DNA of 64,000 nucleotides from Protonemura montana (taxonomy: Eukaryota > Arthropoda > Insecta > Plecoptera > Nemouridae): positions 18,691,076 through 18,755,075 of the forward strand of contig OX387604.1 in the NCBI GenBank assembly GCA_947568835.1, in the 5' to 3' direction. Below the pieces are notes generated by a model that was not told where the DNA came from, searched no databases, and saw only the letters and a list, made by a program, of their open reading frames with translations. Below, one piece after another: positions 1 through 14,800 of the stretch (its first letter is position 1; each line of letters opens with the position of its first letter). A program made the translations under genes and the position numbers.

Positions 1-2880
1 ATGGTGGGTTGATCGAGCGCAGCTTTTCCTGATACTTCCGAAAGTGATCGTTGTTCAGTTCCCGGGCTTCTTCCAGCGCCTTCTCTAGGCGGGCAGAAAT
101 GCCTGCCGGACACGTGTGCTTCAGCCTAAATAATCGAAGAAATTATAATTTTTTTTGTCAGCAAGCTTGTCACGATGATCACCTAGGTATTGTTAAAACA
201 AATCTGTTACCATTAAGCCCAATAGTTCGTCAATTATAACAAAAGGTGTCAATAAAGAGCAGAAAAATTATTAACATTTTCCAATAGCAGAAAAATCTTT
301 CTGTGGATGCCAAATGGTTACTAGGGTTAACAAAATAAGGTGGTACCTGAAGACGGAGGCACTGCCCAGAGCAGAGACAACAGCGAGCACTCCGTTGAAG
401 TTGTTTAGCTCCAGTAGCACAATCAGCACTTCGATAACTCGTGACACGATAGCCACACGCTCCTCAAAGTTTTCTGCCTCCACGATATTTTTTTCCAGCC
501 ACCGTGTGAACTTTTGAAAGAAAATCATGTTTTTTTATTAATTACTTTTACACCATTTGGGGGACATTTTTTTTAATTTGAAGGTAAAATACATACACAA
601 TGAGTAAAAACAAAACTAACTAATAAAGATGTAACTCACTTGCAAAATAAAGAAACTGCTGCTGGAGCAAATACGAAATGAGCGAGCACGCAAGTGAGAC
701 TGGAGTTCAAATGTCATACAAAATTGGTGGGATTGGTGATTTTACACCTGAACTTTACAGATTTACATTCCAACTGAATGATATTCAAAGCAACATATTA
801 ATCTCATAATTTGCAAAAACAAATAAAACGTTGCAAAAAAAGGCACCAAAGAAATTAATAGGAGGAATAATCCCAACAGATGCACGGTTAATGACAAGAA
901 TTTAGCTATAATTTTAATTTAGTAGTAATTTAGTTCAGATGCAAAAATGAGGGAGAGAAATAAACTCACATTAGTTGTGTGCTTGATCATTCGCAGCAGA
1001 TTAGGGCTGCTCTGCTCCTTGTTCTTCTTTGTCCAGACGCTGCCCACTAACTCCGAAGGCTTGACGGCTCGATACAGCTCGAACTCGAGCAGGGTGAGTT
1101 GCCTGGCCAACTCAATCGGGTGCAAAGTGAGGATGTTCCACTCTTCCTCTGCACACCGAATGTGCCACTCTAGTTGTGGGGGCGATCGATCGAACGCGAA
1201 CGTGATTTCTCGCTGCAGTTCCGTGGGGTCAGACTTGCGCTGGACGATCTTCAGCACAGAGTCGACCCACTTGCGCATAGACTTGCCTAAAAGCGCACAA
1301 AGTATCCAATATAGCCAGGTAGCCGTAGACACACTTTTCTTTTCCAGCATTGTTGTTTGTGCAAACAATGATATTCCCTGACTTGAAATGCAGCAAAAAC
1401 AAAGTATCGCCAATGCTCAATGCAGTAACCGTAGACAGCTTATTAGGATGCTATCTACCTGGGCTAAATTGGTATAAACAATAGGATTGTATCTCACCAT
1501 TGACAGTATCGAGAAAGGCGTGTAGCCTAGCCAGCAGTCCAGCATCGCGTTCAAAGTCGTAGAAGTGATGGTCGACCCAATGCCGGAACACGTTCAGCAC
1601 GCGGAACTGCACGGGCTGACAGTACTCCTTGCGATAGCGCTTCCAATCCTCGCGTTGCCAGTTCTTCAGCGTCTTCTCAGACTCCAGTGAATCCTTGTTG
1701 TCGTCATAGACAAGGCTGGGCTCGGGGATGTCAAACCTCTCCTTCAGCAACTCCAGTAACTCCTACAAGTCATCGTAAAGAAACATTATTTTTAATGTGT
1801 AGTCTTTTAGGCCTGTGCAAGCATGCCTGAGGTCAAAGGCTAAGCTCAGGGTAAGGCCACCTTTTAGAAACAAGATCGTAAACGATGATAACCAAAGTTT
1901 GGTGCAAAACAAGGGAACCTGTGGCTCACCTGTGGAGAGCAGAAGCTACGGTACGTCGTGAGGAAAGTCCGCACGAACATCGGGTCTGCGTAGATGTGGT
2001 AGGTTAGCCGCTCCACAAGCTTGCAGAGTGTCGCCCCTTTGATGAGTGGCACCCCAGCGTTCTCCCGTTCCTCCAGCACCAAGTTGCTCTGCAAAACAAA
2101 ATGCCACGGATATTGTCTGTCAGTGCTTCTGTCCTGTTCTAGCGGAGTTTTGAACAAATTACAAATGGGAGCTTTAATAAATCTATTAAGAGCAAGGCTG
2201 TCTCATTATTGTGGGTCCCTGGCAAAAGATTACTGCGTTTGCTTTCTCTGCAGTCTGCCATGAACTGAGAAAATGAGGTTCAAATACATAATGGCAGCAC
2301 CAACTCTTCTAGACTAGCAAGATGTACTACATATTCAGATATTTTAGATATGAAACCTTTCATCTTATTCTTGTCATCTGAACAGGAAACCTTCCGTCTC
2401 AATCTTGACATCTGAATAAGATGATGAAGATCGATGAATATTATCAGTGACTTATTTGAGCATGGAAGCTAGACATTTTGTTTCTTATTCATATTCTAAT
2501 TCCAAGGTCTGAACCAACTGAATTCTACAGCAAGTTTGCATTACATTCAACATTCAATTCTTACAAAAAGAATTTGAGATTTTAGTAAATAAATAAATGT
2601 ATGATTGGATTGGATTCTGATAGCACATTCTAGCCAATGCTTTTTTCCAAGTGCATGCAGAAAATTTTGTTTCTGTTAGACAAATAGCTTTCTCTGTAGT
2701 AATTAGTAATTTTTTTACTTGATATTTTTATTTTAACGTTTTATTTATTAAAAAAGGTAATATTTTCGGCCTACCTTGGAGTCTAGCTCGGCAAACCGGT
2801 AGATGTGGGGTGACGGGAGCCGTAGTGGGTGTTTCTTCTCTTCGTCCAGTAGAATGCTGTCCAAGGTACGCTCCAGCATG
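1..2880 (-). CDS. Sos: Sos exons 13-18: REM domain and first part of CDC25 catalytic domain
   Basis: Residues about 553-931. Exon 13 ([23 protein letters not shown]) leads into the REM domain: exon 14 [20 protein letters not shown] and [12 protein letters not shown], exon 15 [28 protein letters not shown] and HHFYDFERD. Exon 16 enters CDC25 with [32 protein letters not shown] and [13 protein letters not shown]. Exon 17 continues with [14 protein letters not shown] and [16 protein letters not shown]. Exon 18 (cut by the window edge) has [20 protein letters not shown] and LRSINPP. REM plus CDC25 form the catalytic core that holds Ras at both an allosteric and an active site. Confidence 0.94.
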
Positions 2881-5800
2881 CTGGACAAACAGACATAGTC
2901 CAGGTGAACTTCATTTGCTACACAACTTTACAGTTCTCTGCTTGACGTATAGTATAAATATATATGTAACGTATAAAACATGTATAACACGTACGTATTA
3001 TACCGTATTATATGTATGTATTATACGTTGTGGTTTTATATGTTTTTTAACGTATGCTTTACAAATAACTTCAGAAGCGTTTTGTTGTGATTGATGCATA
3101 TCGATAAGTATTAATGTAATGTATAAATTAATACAAATATAATGTATTCAAATTTCCATTACAAGTTTTCAGGCAATAATAAGACATGGAATACAGACAT
3201 AGGTACACATAGGATTACATATTGCACTTAGGTTGATGTTTTCACAGGTTTAGCTAAAAACAAAAGAACACTGAGATTTGGAGAATTTGGTACTCTTCTG
3301 ACAAAACGTTCAAATTTCTTGATTCTGTTTATGTATGTATGATAGTTAGAGATTGCTACATTGAGAGATAACACCAACATGTGTGTATTTTGTGAAATAG
3401 CCACTAATTTCCATGCAAAGAACTTAACATGATTATTCTATCTCTCTAAACACATATTTCCAGGAATTTGTCATATTATTTCCTCTAGTCTTGTTGTCAG
3501 GTCTGTTCTTCATGAAACGCTGTCAACATTCCTAAGTTTAGAGGGGCAAATTGTTTGCAGTAGGATTGTTGGGTTGGCTGAATCTTCCACTCCTTGCCAT
3601 GTGAGTACCGGCACCACATCCCTTCAACCTGTTGGGTTCACTCAGTGCTGTGGTGTAGAGCTGGGATTTCAAATTTCAATTGGGTGTAATAAATCTTTGA
3701 TTATTGAGGATCGAGCAAAGCAATTCCAAGAGTATTCTTTGTGAGAGATGGATCTATCTTAATGTGCGGAATCTGGAACACCAGACTTGTCTGGGAGAAA
3801 TAAGACAATCTTGCAAAGCATGTTTTGCAAAGCAAATTTGCAAAAATTTGCCTTTTAAATTTGCAAAAATTTGCCTTTTAAATTTGCAAAAATTTTCTTT
3901 ACAAATTTGTTTTGCAAATTTGCAAAAATTTGCAAAGCAAATAAGACAGTCGATCTAATTTAAATTCCAATGGCCATAAAAATCTCAAATCCCTCATTTG
4001 CAGTTCCGACTAAACAAACTATTTGGGTCCCAGTGAACAGTGTTGATGCAGAGAGGTTTTTTAGTCAATAAAAACTTGTGCTGACTGACAAAGGAACATG
4101 AATGAAGGAAGCTATCATTGAAACTTGTTCAATGTTAAGTTTTAACAAGTAGTAGTTGTTGCTCATACTGCCATACAATGTATTTCATGGTGGCATTTAT
4201 GTACAATATCGATTTGTGCTATTTTTTTGGTTCGAAGTCCCTAACAAATACTGATGTTGAAGACCTACACGAAATATTTGTTCAATTGTTATTATTATTG
4301 ATAACTTCTTTAACCGCATTCCTTTCGAATGTAGGTCGCCAAAGCTCTTTTTTTTTATTTAGCTATAAACGCTTAAATTCAAATACTTAGCACTAAAATT
4401 TCGATAAAATTAATGCATATCATTGTTGAAAAGTAATTTTTTGATCGTGAAAATGTAAGGCGGTTGCGGTTGGGGTTATGAACATAAGACCAATTTGAGA
4501 ACACCCTTTCGAGATGAGCAGAGGATGCTGGAATATTTAACAACTTCTCAGTAGGCTTTGAGAGGTCAGGGTGATGGCGTTTCGCCATTCCCCAGTATGT
4601 CAGTGGATTGACAACGTTTTTGGCGGCTAGAACGCCAAATTGTCTTGGATTTAAATTCGGCTAAGCTATCCAAGCCTTTAGCTGATTAGTTAAAAAGTTC
4701 AATAGAGTCCTTAACACTAGCCAAGATAGTTACATCGAACAAAAGTTTGGATACATTAGTTGGAACAGTGATATTGTCATTAGGTATCACTTTTTTCATG
4801 GCAGGCAAGTTATTCATCAAGTTCTTGAAAGCATCCCTGTTGCTGCACCAGCATGTATTGCAAGGCACTTCGGCAGTACTTAAAAAAAGGTTTTATACGT
4901 TTTTTAACGTATAAAACATATAAAAAGGTTTTAGATACCAACATACCCAACCCTGCTGTCAAGTCAAATGTAAGTTTTTTTAGTGCCAGTTAGATGCCAA
5001 AAAGCCTATGACAAAAACAGGTCTAAAAATCAGATAATGAATACGATCATGACGTAATCACAAGCAGTCTGTACTGTCATAGACCTTAAAATTGCTCAAT
5101 GTATCATTTTATTTGAACATCAAATAGATTTAATACAGAAAAGATATTGAACAATATTGCCTCTTATCAGACCTTCCAAAATTTAGTATTTCTGAATATT
5201 GAGCGCAAAGTTAATTCCTCGTTTTCATTTGCTTTAATAGACATTTGAGGCACACTTTATCAGCTAAATTGTGTATTTTTACTACCATTTCCCTTGATTA
5301 ACTAACTTCCATAAGTGACACTCACTGAAACTAGTCTCAAAAATGCAGTGCCAGACATGCACATTCCGCTACCCGTTCAAGGTTTCAGAGGTTACAAGGT
5401 CGATACTTCTTTGGTCAGGCATGGTAAAACCCAGGGGTTCAGGAGAATAAACCCTCAAGACAGTTTTTTTGTGAGAATATCTACATGTTAGAGGTAAATT
5501 TCAAAAACAAAAATGCACCTCCACCCCCCCCCCCCCCTCCCCACCAAAACATCCAGGAATGCTCAATTAGGCTTATATTTGCAAGTAAACATTGGAAGTG
5601 TTCATGTCTTCTACCATTGGATACAGCCTTTAGATCACAACAACACACACCCATTTATATTGATTGTACAATCACATTTGTCGATCGGCATTGCTAGCAC
5701 ATAATGATAAAATATTTCAAGACGTTCCCAAGCTGTAAGACGGTTCTTTCTCAGCCTTACCTTTTGGTGTTGAGCATCACTAGGTCGGCCATCCAGTTGT

Positions 5801-8800
5801 TTTTCTCCTCGGGGGACTTTGCCACCAAGATCACGTTGGGCTGGTCTCGCGGTGCTATTTCAAACGTGTTCTTAAGCTCTGCAAGCAAGATTCAACCACA
5901 GGAAATAAGCCTCGTGAAGTTGACAACGGTTTAGGCAAACATAACTGTAAGCATTTCCAAGCTGCTGACAGTTGGGAACAAAGCAATTCAGTCTCAGTAT
6001 GTTTTGCAAAGCAAGGTGGACTAATCAAAGAGTTAAAAAGAAGCAAAGCATCTCTTACAACGACAAAGACAACACACTGAAACATTAAAATTCTTGAAAA
6101 TTCTAGAAATTCCTCGACAAGAGCACAATGTGCCGATCATGTCCTTCTCCGGAAAGTTTCGCTTCCTCTCTTTTTCTTTCTTTCTTCACCGCACCAAATA
6201 TTCAGCCACTTGGCACTTATTTGCATTCAAAAGTGGCAAGATTTATATGATATATGCAATTAGATGTTTCTTTATTTACATTCACATTCTCTTATTGAAG
6301 TTTATATTGTTTTAATAACACACAATAAACTTGGTATAAAAATAAAATTTAGGTTTTTATTTAATTTCAACAAACAAAACATTTACCAGTGGACCATGTA
6401 ATATTTATTGAAATGTGGTGAAAAGTCTAGAAACCAACTGATGGTAGATTTCACCAACCCCGTTTAAAATGCTCTTAAAAAACGATTAGATGCAACTTTA
6501 ACTGGAGCAGAAATTTGCCTGAAAACACAGATATTTTGAAAAATGCAAACACAAAGAAGAAGAGTCATTTTAAGCACTGTGCTTACTTTAGTTACAAAAA
6601 ATTGCAAACAAAATGTTGATGAGACTCCTATTTACTTTCACATCCAAACCACAGTTTAAAAGGAAAGCCCCTCCTGATTCAGCAAGATTTTAACAGTGTT
6701 CGTTTCATCAGCGGCTAGATATAAAAAAAATATAAAAAAAAAATGTAAGCCTCAACAGTTAATCTACCTTGATTCTGGTCACTTGATTGCCCACCACTGG
6801 CATTTGCAGATTTGAAACATTTCAGCCCCATTTTGCCCAAAAAGTGTTGAACTGCTTCGAATTCACTGAGAGCGTAAAATTCAAGAAAGTTAACCACCCC
6901 TTACTGAGCGCTACTAGACACAATCTGTCATGTTAGTGCATACCTCGATCATGCAATCCACATGTTTATTTATTGATTCAAAACCTGGTTTTGTGAATCC
7001 CTACTCCGTAACTGAATTTGCTAATAGAACTTCAAAGAAGCTGGTTCAATTATACATGCCGATTGCATAATAATCGTGCTTCACCCAAAGAATACCATTA
7101 TCAACAATTTATTTGTGCACTAGCATTCGCTTGTGAATAATCCTTACTTTTGAATGCAGCAGACAAGTCACGTAGAAATCGTTTAAAATATTCATGTAAT
7201 GCTGACCTCAAACTAAGCCTTACGAACTGGCCAAGTTATCAAAGGAATACAAAAACAGATCAATTTGTCACAGAATCACACAGGTATTAAATTTATAAAA
7301 ATGTGCATTAGAAGTGGATTTCGTCTCAGGGTCATTCCACGTCAAATCAGCACAGCATAACACCTGCCATTTTTAAGTAAAAAAAAAGTATTTTTGCACA
7401 TGGAGTAGGCCTAGGACAGAACAAAACCGTTTAAAAAATACTTTAGAACTTAAGCACTTTTGGGTGCACATTTGCGCATTCCAGAACTTTTGGGCTTATA
7501 GCTAGCGACCCATTAAAGATAATGAAAAATTAAAAACACCATTGGAAGGCTGAGAAAATTCCAGATAAGTAAGGGCAAACAAAATACATACAAATTAAAA
7601 AACTACCCTTAATGTACGATCATCCCCTAAATAAAAAAAAGTCAACAGCCAATATTTTTATTTTCACGAAAATTAAGCTTCTCTGAAATTGTGTGCTGGG
7701 ATTTGCACCAGTTTTTAGGATACAAATTATTTTATCTCAATTACTTAGGATTTGGATGCAAATCAGCTTAGCTCATATTGTTATCTCCCGATCGTTCCGA
7801 TTTTAAGAGGTTGCTCATGCCTTAAATTCAAAAACTATAATTCAGAATTATGCATTCTAGTTATATAAGGATCTCCAGAAAGTTTTCGGTCAGTATTCAA
7901 GAAAGCATTCAGACAAAAATATTTCATCTAGTTTGAAATAAGCGCCCATTGCGTGCACAGGTAAGATCGCACTCTAAAGCAGAAAACATTGTGTCTCTTA
8001 AAGTTTTGCGAACTCCACCGTAAAACTTTTTGGTGAGCTTCATACAACTACAAGACACAATTCTAAAATATATTTCTTGAATAACATTATGTGATATTCT
8101 GACTTTAATGCAAAGTGTCATTGATGTGATTCATATTGCCAGGAGTTTCAGAATACTGATGAGAATCCTTAAAATTCAAGGATAAGCAACCCTAAACGCT
8201 TCACAAAAAAGATACATCTTTCTCCATCCCAGTTCTTCACTTGTGACAAAACCACAAATTTTTTAAACCAATTCACATTAGGCTTAGGGTTCCATTTGAC
8301 ATAATTGAAGCTTATCAGTAAGGGAGTTGAGGAAACAGCTATGCCCATTGAGAGAGAAAGTATCTAAGCATTTGACGGGTGTAGCTGTTAGCGTTTGTGG
8401 GGTTCTCACTACCAGGATCGAACCTGGGACCTCCCGAATGCAAGGCAGACATGACGCTCTCTTTACCGGGATAGCCGGGCACAAGGATCAAACCTGAGAC
8501 CTCCCGAATGAAAGGCATACATGGTGCCCTCACAACCAGGATAGCCGGCCACCAGGATTGAACCTTGGGACCTTCCGAATGCAAGGCAGACATGGCGCTA
8601 TCACTTCAGGTTATCCCGGACCCCTCAAATTCAGTACAGATGGGAACTACGCTGTAGTGATTTGTAAATAATTCCAGCTTCCTTTAGAAATTTAAAATCT
8701 TTGATTGTTTTACTTTATGTAATTATTCGAGGGGATTGAATATTTGCACCAATATTGCACTGCACTGTTAGAAGTAAACGATACGTGTTTTTTTTTTTAC

Positions 8801-11800
8801 TGTTGAAGGTATAAAACTTATTTAAAAGTAAAAAACTGAATAAGTTTTTGCTGTCAATTAGTATAAAGGGCCAAAAAATAAGGAGATTTCAAGCCTCATA
8901 TCTATATGGTTGGATTCAGAAATACTAGTCTTTGGTGGAGAAAAGAAACAAGAAAAACCTCTTCCTAGCCGGTACGAGGTAGATAGCAGCTTAAAAGATA
9001 GAAATAAATGCTAGTTGACTACACAAGTGGTCTTACCTTCAGTATCTTCTCGATCAACAATGTCTACTTTTCGAATGAAGAAGCGTTCTTTGAGGCGATA
9101 TTCGGAGCAGCTGGCCGAGCTAGTGACGGCGACTGAAACCCTCTTTGAGTTTGGCTTGCACAGAACAAGCAGCCCGTCAAACAGGAGCACCCTCCGGTCG
9201 GTAAGCCTTCGTCCACTTCCCACCTTCCGCAGAACGTCCTCTGCAAGGGGAAAATCAGTAGTCAAGAGCAGTTCCAGAGGTAAGCAATCTCCGAAAACAC
9301 TTGCTGGTACTCGATAGCACTGCTCGGTTTTTTCAGCTTTGCTGCTAGTTATTAGTTTGGTCTCATGAGCATTTGTGGCTGCAGCTGCTGGGTTATAACA
9401 GGATTCTGGTGCTGGTTTTTGTGGTTTGGGGTTGTTAAATGTTGCCCATTATCGAGTGGCAGTCCGTTTGCACTCAGAAGTGCATAAGAGCTGTGAGCAC
9501 TGACATCACAATAAACCCAAGCAAGAAGCCCCAATAAGCGACCTACTATTATTTTCTATTTCAACCTGTTTGGGAAACATTGTTATGGAACTGAAAACTA
9601 ATGGCCACTTGATTGCCATTTAGCATCTGATAACAAGTCACTTACTTCGTAGTGTTTTTATGTCTCTTTATTTTAACATCGCAAGTAATATGGTAACGCT
9701 CTTACCGCGTATGAACTCTGTGCAGCATTGGCCAACGTCCTTGGCTTCCCAGCCGTCGATGGTTTTTGTCATCTCGTTGGTTTTTTCCAGCGCTGCCTGC
9801 CGCCTTGCCCTTCCATGCATTCGAACGCCGGTGTCTCTACAATACCAATAAGGCTGACATCAGCATCATCCTACGTCAAACATCACCTGCCACTACATCA
9901 CCAGCATCAAGCATTATACTGCATCCAAGAAATGAAAAATAACCTTTAGAATTGTTCAGCTTCAGTTGTTATCTTTGAATGGGGAAATTTGTTCCAAATA
10001 TAAACGAGCAGGAACACTTTTGCCCCATATTCTGCAACATGTGAAGACTTGTGAAAGCTCTTTTACTCAAAATTCAAGGGACCCACAATTTGTACCTTCA
10101 GCTCCGGCACAAATTATTCGGCCCAATAATTTTGATTGCTCTATCATTTTCCCAATCAAATAATTTTTAGTGCATTATCATTTTCCAAATTAAATAATTT
10201 TGAGTACTTTAGCATTTTCTAACGAAATAATTTTGAAATACTGACAAGAATGCTGTGCTTACTTCTTGGTGTTTCCCACTGACTGAGCCAGTTCCATTTG
10301 TAATGGCCGCAGTAATCCTTCGACCTGCTCCAAGCTTTCACGGTCGTCTTCCATGGGTGTCAGCCTGTGCAGCATCTAAACAGACATAACTCCAGTCAGC
10401 CTGTATGAGAGGCCAGCTAAGTGGGACCAGGACAGTGAACCTACCATCCTGTCAGGCATTCCTGCCTGCATTGTGGTGGAATATTGCCATACCTTGATGT
10501 AGTCCAGATACAGCAGGCAATGCCATATAGGCGTGAGGAGCAGCTTCGGCAGGTAATATTTGACGGCTTCATGGAACCCGTGGCCGGCTGACTGAAGAGC
10601 TTCCGACACTTGCGGTCGGCTTATGAGTCGCGCTAGAGTGTCGTGCGATCGCTGCTGGGTTATGTCTTTGGCGTAGCTGCGGTACACGTCAAATTCGGCC
10701 GCCTAACGGTGCAAGAGAATCACAATTAAATTTATACCTGGTGAGATCTGGTTCATCTTTAATACACTAATGTTCATGTACCTGATCCTAGAAATCCTAA
10801 TTGTTTTAAAAGTAAGAGTGCTTAAAGACTTGTTATTGAATTGGGGGGAAGAAAAACAACCACTTTCTAAAATCAATTCTAACAGTTTAACTTCATAAAT
10901 CAATTACTAACCCTAGAGTCATAAGAAGTTTTCCTGGGTACAAAACAACGCCTGGTAAAATCACCAAATATAAGTGTAACTAAATGGAAGAAAGAAAAGA
11001 GGGTATGTGAAAAGAGGTCAAGTCATGAATTGTTTTCTCGGGCATCGGCAACGAGCTTGCTTACCTCGGCCAGTTCTTCAAAGCAGCTGCCAACAGCAGG
11101 CACAAGCTTTTCTTCGCTGATTTCCACCATGTCTTCAAGCGAGCCAAGTAGCGTGACTGTCAACTCGTATATGTCCATTATGTTGCTAAACAAACAGTCG
11201 AGTTCCTGGCAGAAAAAAAATCTGTTAATGCTTGTTACTTACAAAACTTGTCTGGTTTTGCTAGGTATACTTGCTTTCTATATAGACACATGAGTACATA
11301 AGTTACTTCTTAGAGTCACTGTACTCTTACAATTAGAATTCTTGCTCAGGACCTGTCGCATTACGTTTTTTTTATAGAATTTCATATCACACTTTTTAGA
11401 CACATGTGCTTTTTTTAACTGACAGGTTCCGCTTTCAAAATTTAAAAATCTTGGGTTGGATCTTAAAAAAAAAAAATATAAAAAAGAAGTCAGACAACTG
11501 GCTGACACGATCAAAACTGTATCGACAATGGGCTGACACCATTTAAACTGCTAAGCCGTCGAGCCAATTTAGTATTTCCGACGGTACGCTTCGAGTAACA
11601 CATTATTTTTCCAAGCCAAGTAAAAAACATATTTTAAAAAAACAAACTAACATTGATAAGCAATCATTTAACAGTTTCTTTATCAATGTGGTTACACCAT
11701 CACAACTGTTTAAACGAGATAAACCAATTGTAGAACAGATAACATAGAGTACTCGAGTAGTACCAAGCAGCTCACCTTGGGATGTGTGGTAGGGCGCGCA

Positions 11801-14800
11801 ATCTCTTCCCGAAACACCTTGATGATCATGTGAAGGTCACGCAGGTAATGCTTCTCATCGTGGATCAGATCCTTGACGAGTTCGTCGTAGGTGAGAGAGG
11901 TTCGGGGAGTGCGCAGTGTTTCTGAGCTTTCTGTAGCTAAGGTGGACGCTTCGTCGTCTTGGTAGAACATATCCATCAGCACCTGTTGCCCGGAAATTCA
12001 CATTAGCGCCCTTAGATCACATCGCTCCATGTGTTCCTCCTAGCGTTCTTAAATGCCTTGCTTGTCAAAGGCAACCTTGTCAAAGGTTGTCTGAAGGCCA
12101 GAAATTACACACATACGGTGCGAAGTATCATTCTTTTGTCAATATGCTCAGAGTTCTAAACCGGCGTTGTAAATTGGCTTCAAAGTCAGCACCTTCAACG
12201 ATGAAAATCTACTTGGCAATCAACTTGAAGCCAATGTTGAGCATTTAGCTATAGTCAATTCTACAATAAAATTTATTTTACGAAACTGTTTTGAAAATTC
12301 TTAGAATTAAATTTTGGAATAACTGACCATCCACTCAGACATTTTGGTGAAAGATGGAACAAGCTGTCCACCAAGACTTTAAAGTGTTTGGAAAATCACT
12401 AAGACATTTGGAATAAAAGCATTCCACTGCAACCAAAAGCAAACGTCTAGATGCTGTGAATCTGGTAACAGCTTTTGCTTCATCTACGCTTTAAATAACG
12501 AACCGTAGACTATTTATAATACTTGACACAATCTGCTACGACCGCTCCACACATTTAACAGCAACAGCAAAGGGAATGTAACATACGCCAGGCAAGGGGC
12601 GGGGCATTGATACGCTGATAAAACGGCAATTCATCTCAAAAAGTTAACTGTGCATTCACACCAGTTGGAGTGGGTATCCAAACACCAACACAAAGTCCAT
12701 CTCCATACAGCTATGGGCTGGGGCATAGACATGCAAGAGTCGACTTGGCTATCACAGATACAAACATATAGGGGTAGGTAAAGGTGTCCAAAAGGCAAAA
12801 ACAACGGCCACCCCCCGTCCCATCCAGGCTTGACGAGTGGGATTAATAGATCCAGAAAAATGCAGCAAATAATTTAAGACCGAGTGAAAATCTTTACGGA
12901 CCAAAACAATGAGAAAGACTTATAAAAACCACGCAAAAATTGCGTTTTAAAAATAAGTTTCTAAGTAAAAGGCGGTGTTTGCCTCGGAATAAAACGATGT
13001 TAAACAAAGACACCGAGATATTATATCGACAGGAATTGATAACGGTCAAGAGAGGGAACAGTCAGATTGAAACATATAAAAGTACATTCATGCTCATGCA
13101 GTTCAATGGGGCTCAATGGGTCCTGTCTGCTGGTGCCAGGATGGCAGATTAATGGACCAGGACACGAGCATTCGACTCTGGAATCGGCCGGGAATCCAAC
13201 TTTACGTACCACCTGAATGTAAGTATCGGAAAGCATGGAAACGACAACATGTTTTAGACACAAAAAACCTTGCAAATTCATGTGTTTGCAAATCTATCGA
13301 AGAAAATTGTTTTAACAGCGTTGTCAGTGTCACCACTTGTCTGAAATTTACTTAGTGGAAAAATGCAAAAGTGTAATTAATATTTCACAGGGCATCGCTG
13401 TTGTAGACTGATGTCAAGGAAGAATGGACATGATTGAATGTTTACATCACCTAGTTCTATGACACACAAAAGCTAGGCTAAAGAGAGATGAAAGGTGCAT
13501 TGCACCATTTATGACTACAGTAAATGCACAAGTTTTTGGGTTCTGATTACCAATTATTGTTAGGATGACTTGACACTACTACTGCGTCTCAAGAAATGGA
13601 TACTGGCACTTTGCTACCTGACCCAAGCCACGAGCCACTTGTTCTTAGAGACTTTATCACACTGTACTTGATCCCCTTTGCAATGCAACTAAGATATCCT
13701 GCATAAAATTGCTTCTACTCTTCTGACGGCCTGAATAATGGAAATAAATTGCTAGGTGAAGTCCATTTCCTCACAGAGAGCCATCAATAACAAATGAATT
13801 CTTAACTAGCACAGTTCCATCACAATTTGCAGCAATCAATAAATTACGGTGACCTACAATCTGAGAGACTCGAGACGCCGACAGTTAACCGGGCGCTAAC
13901 AGAGCAGGGTGCTTACCTTGTCTGCACACATGGCCACACGAATATCTTGACATGTAACCTCTAAATGGCGGATGTTTTTTACGTAGTTCCCAGCCAGCTG
14001 CAAGTAAAATGAAAACATCAGCCATTAGTGGCACCAAACACGACTATCAGATTCATTTATTTTCTTCCGCTTGACGATTAATTCGAACTGAGTGTGGAAA
14101 AGATTTCTTTTATTGAATCTTTGGTTAATATACCACACACAGGGCAATACATTTTGTAAGGAAGTTGCCCTAATGTAGTCCCAAATGTAGCTGTCCTAAT
14201 GACAAATTTTCAAGTTGAATTTGTCAAAATGTGTAGTTTGCAAATGATAGTGCAATGGGTTCGCTAAAAGGATTAAAATGCCCGTTATTGTTCCTGTTCG
14301 TCATATTTATTAATGATATTGCAGAAAGGGACCCCAAGGTAAACTGAGGTTATTTGCAGATTTGGTTATTTGCATAATCTATTCAAAAATAAATTAGGCT
14401 CTGGACTGTGAACTTATACAAATAGATTTAAATAAAATAAGCGATTGGGTGACTAGAAATAATATGACACTGAATGAAGACAAAAGTCAGTTAATCAAAC
14501 TTACGACCAAACGCTCTGTAAATCAAATAGAATACAATTACAGTGTTAACTCCATATCCTTAACAAGGGTTCAAAATGCTAAATACCTTGGAATAATTGT
14601 TAGCAGTAAATTAAACTGGAGGCCGCAAATAGAAAAGATGGTTAAAAAGGGTACAAATAGCCTAAATTTCGTGATGAGAAGCATAAGGGGCAGCAGCAGA
14701 GAAGTGAAAGATATGTCCTACAAATCCCTAGTAAGACCGATTCTTGAGTACGCATGCACAATCTGGGACCCCCACGAACAGTGTCTAATAGATATGATTG

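Larger units (their letters stand above)
2881..5760. other. Sos intron 12, filled with transposon remnants and AT-rich repeats
   Basis: This 2.9-kb intron separates the PH-domain exon 12 from exon 13. It holds two hAT transposase remnants in opposite orientation (3970-4140 plus strand, 4410-4868 minus strand), a TTTGCAAA-type simple repeat (3826-3945), an AT-rich tract with many ACGTAT motifs (2941-3065), a perfect hairpin (4891-4916) and a poly-C run (5524-5537). No exon was found inside. Confidence 0.8.
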
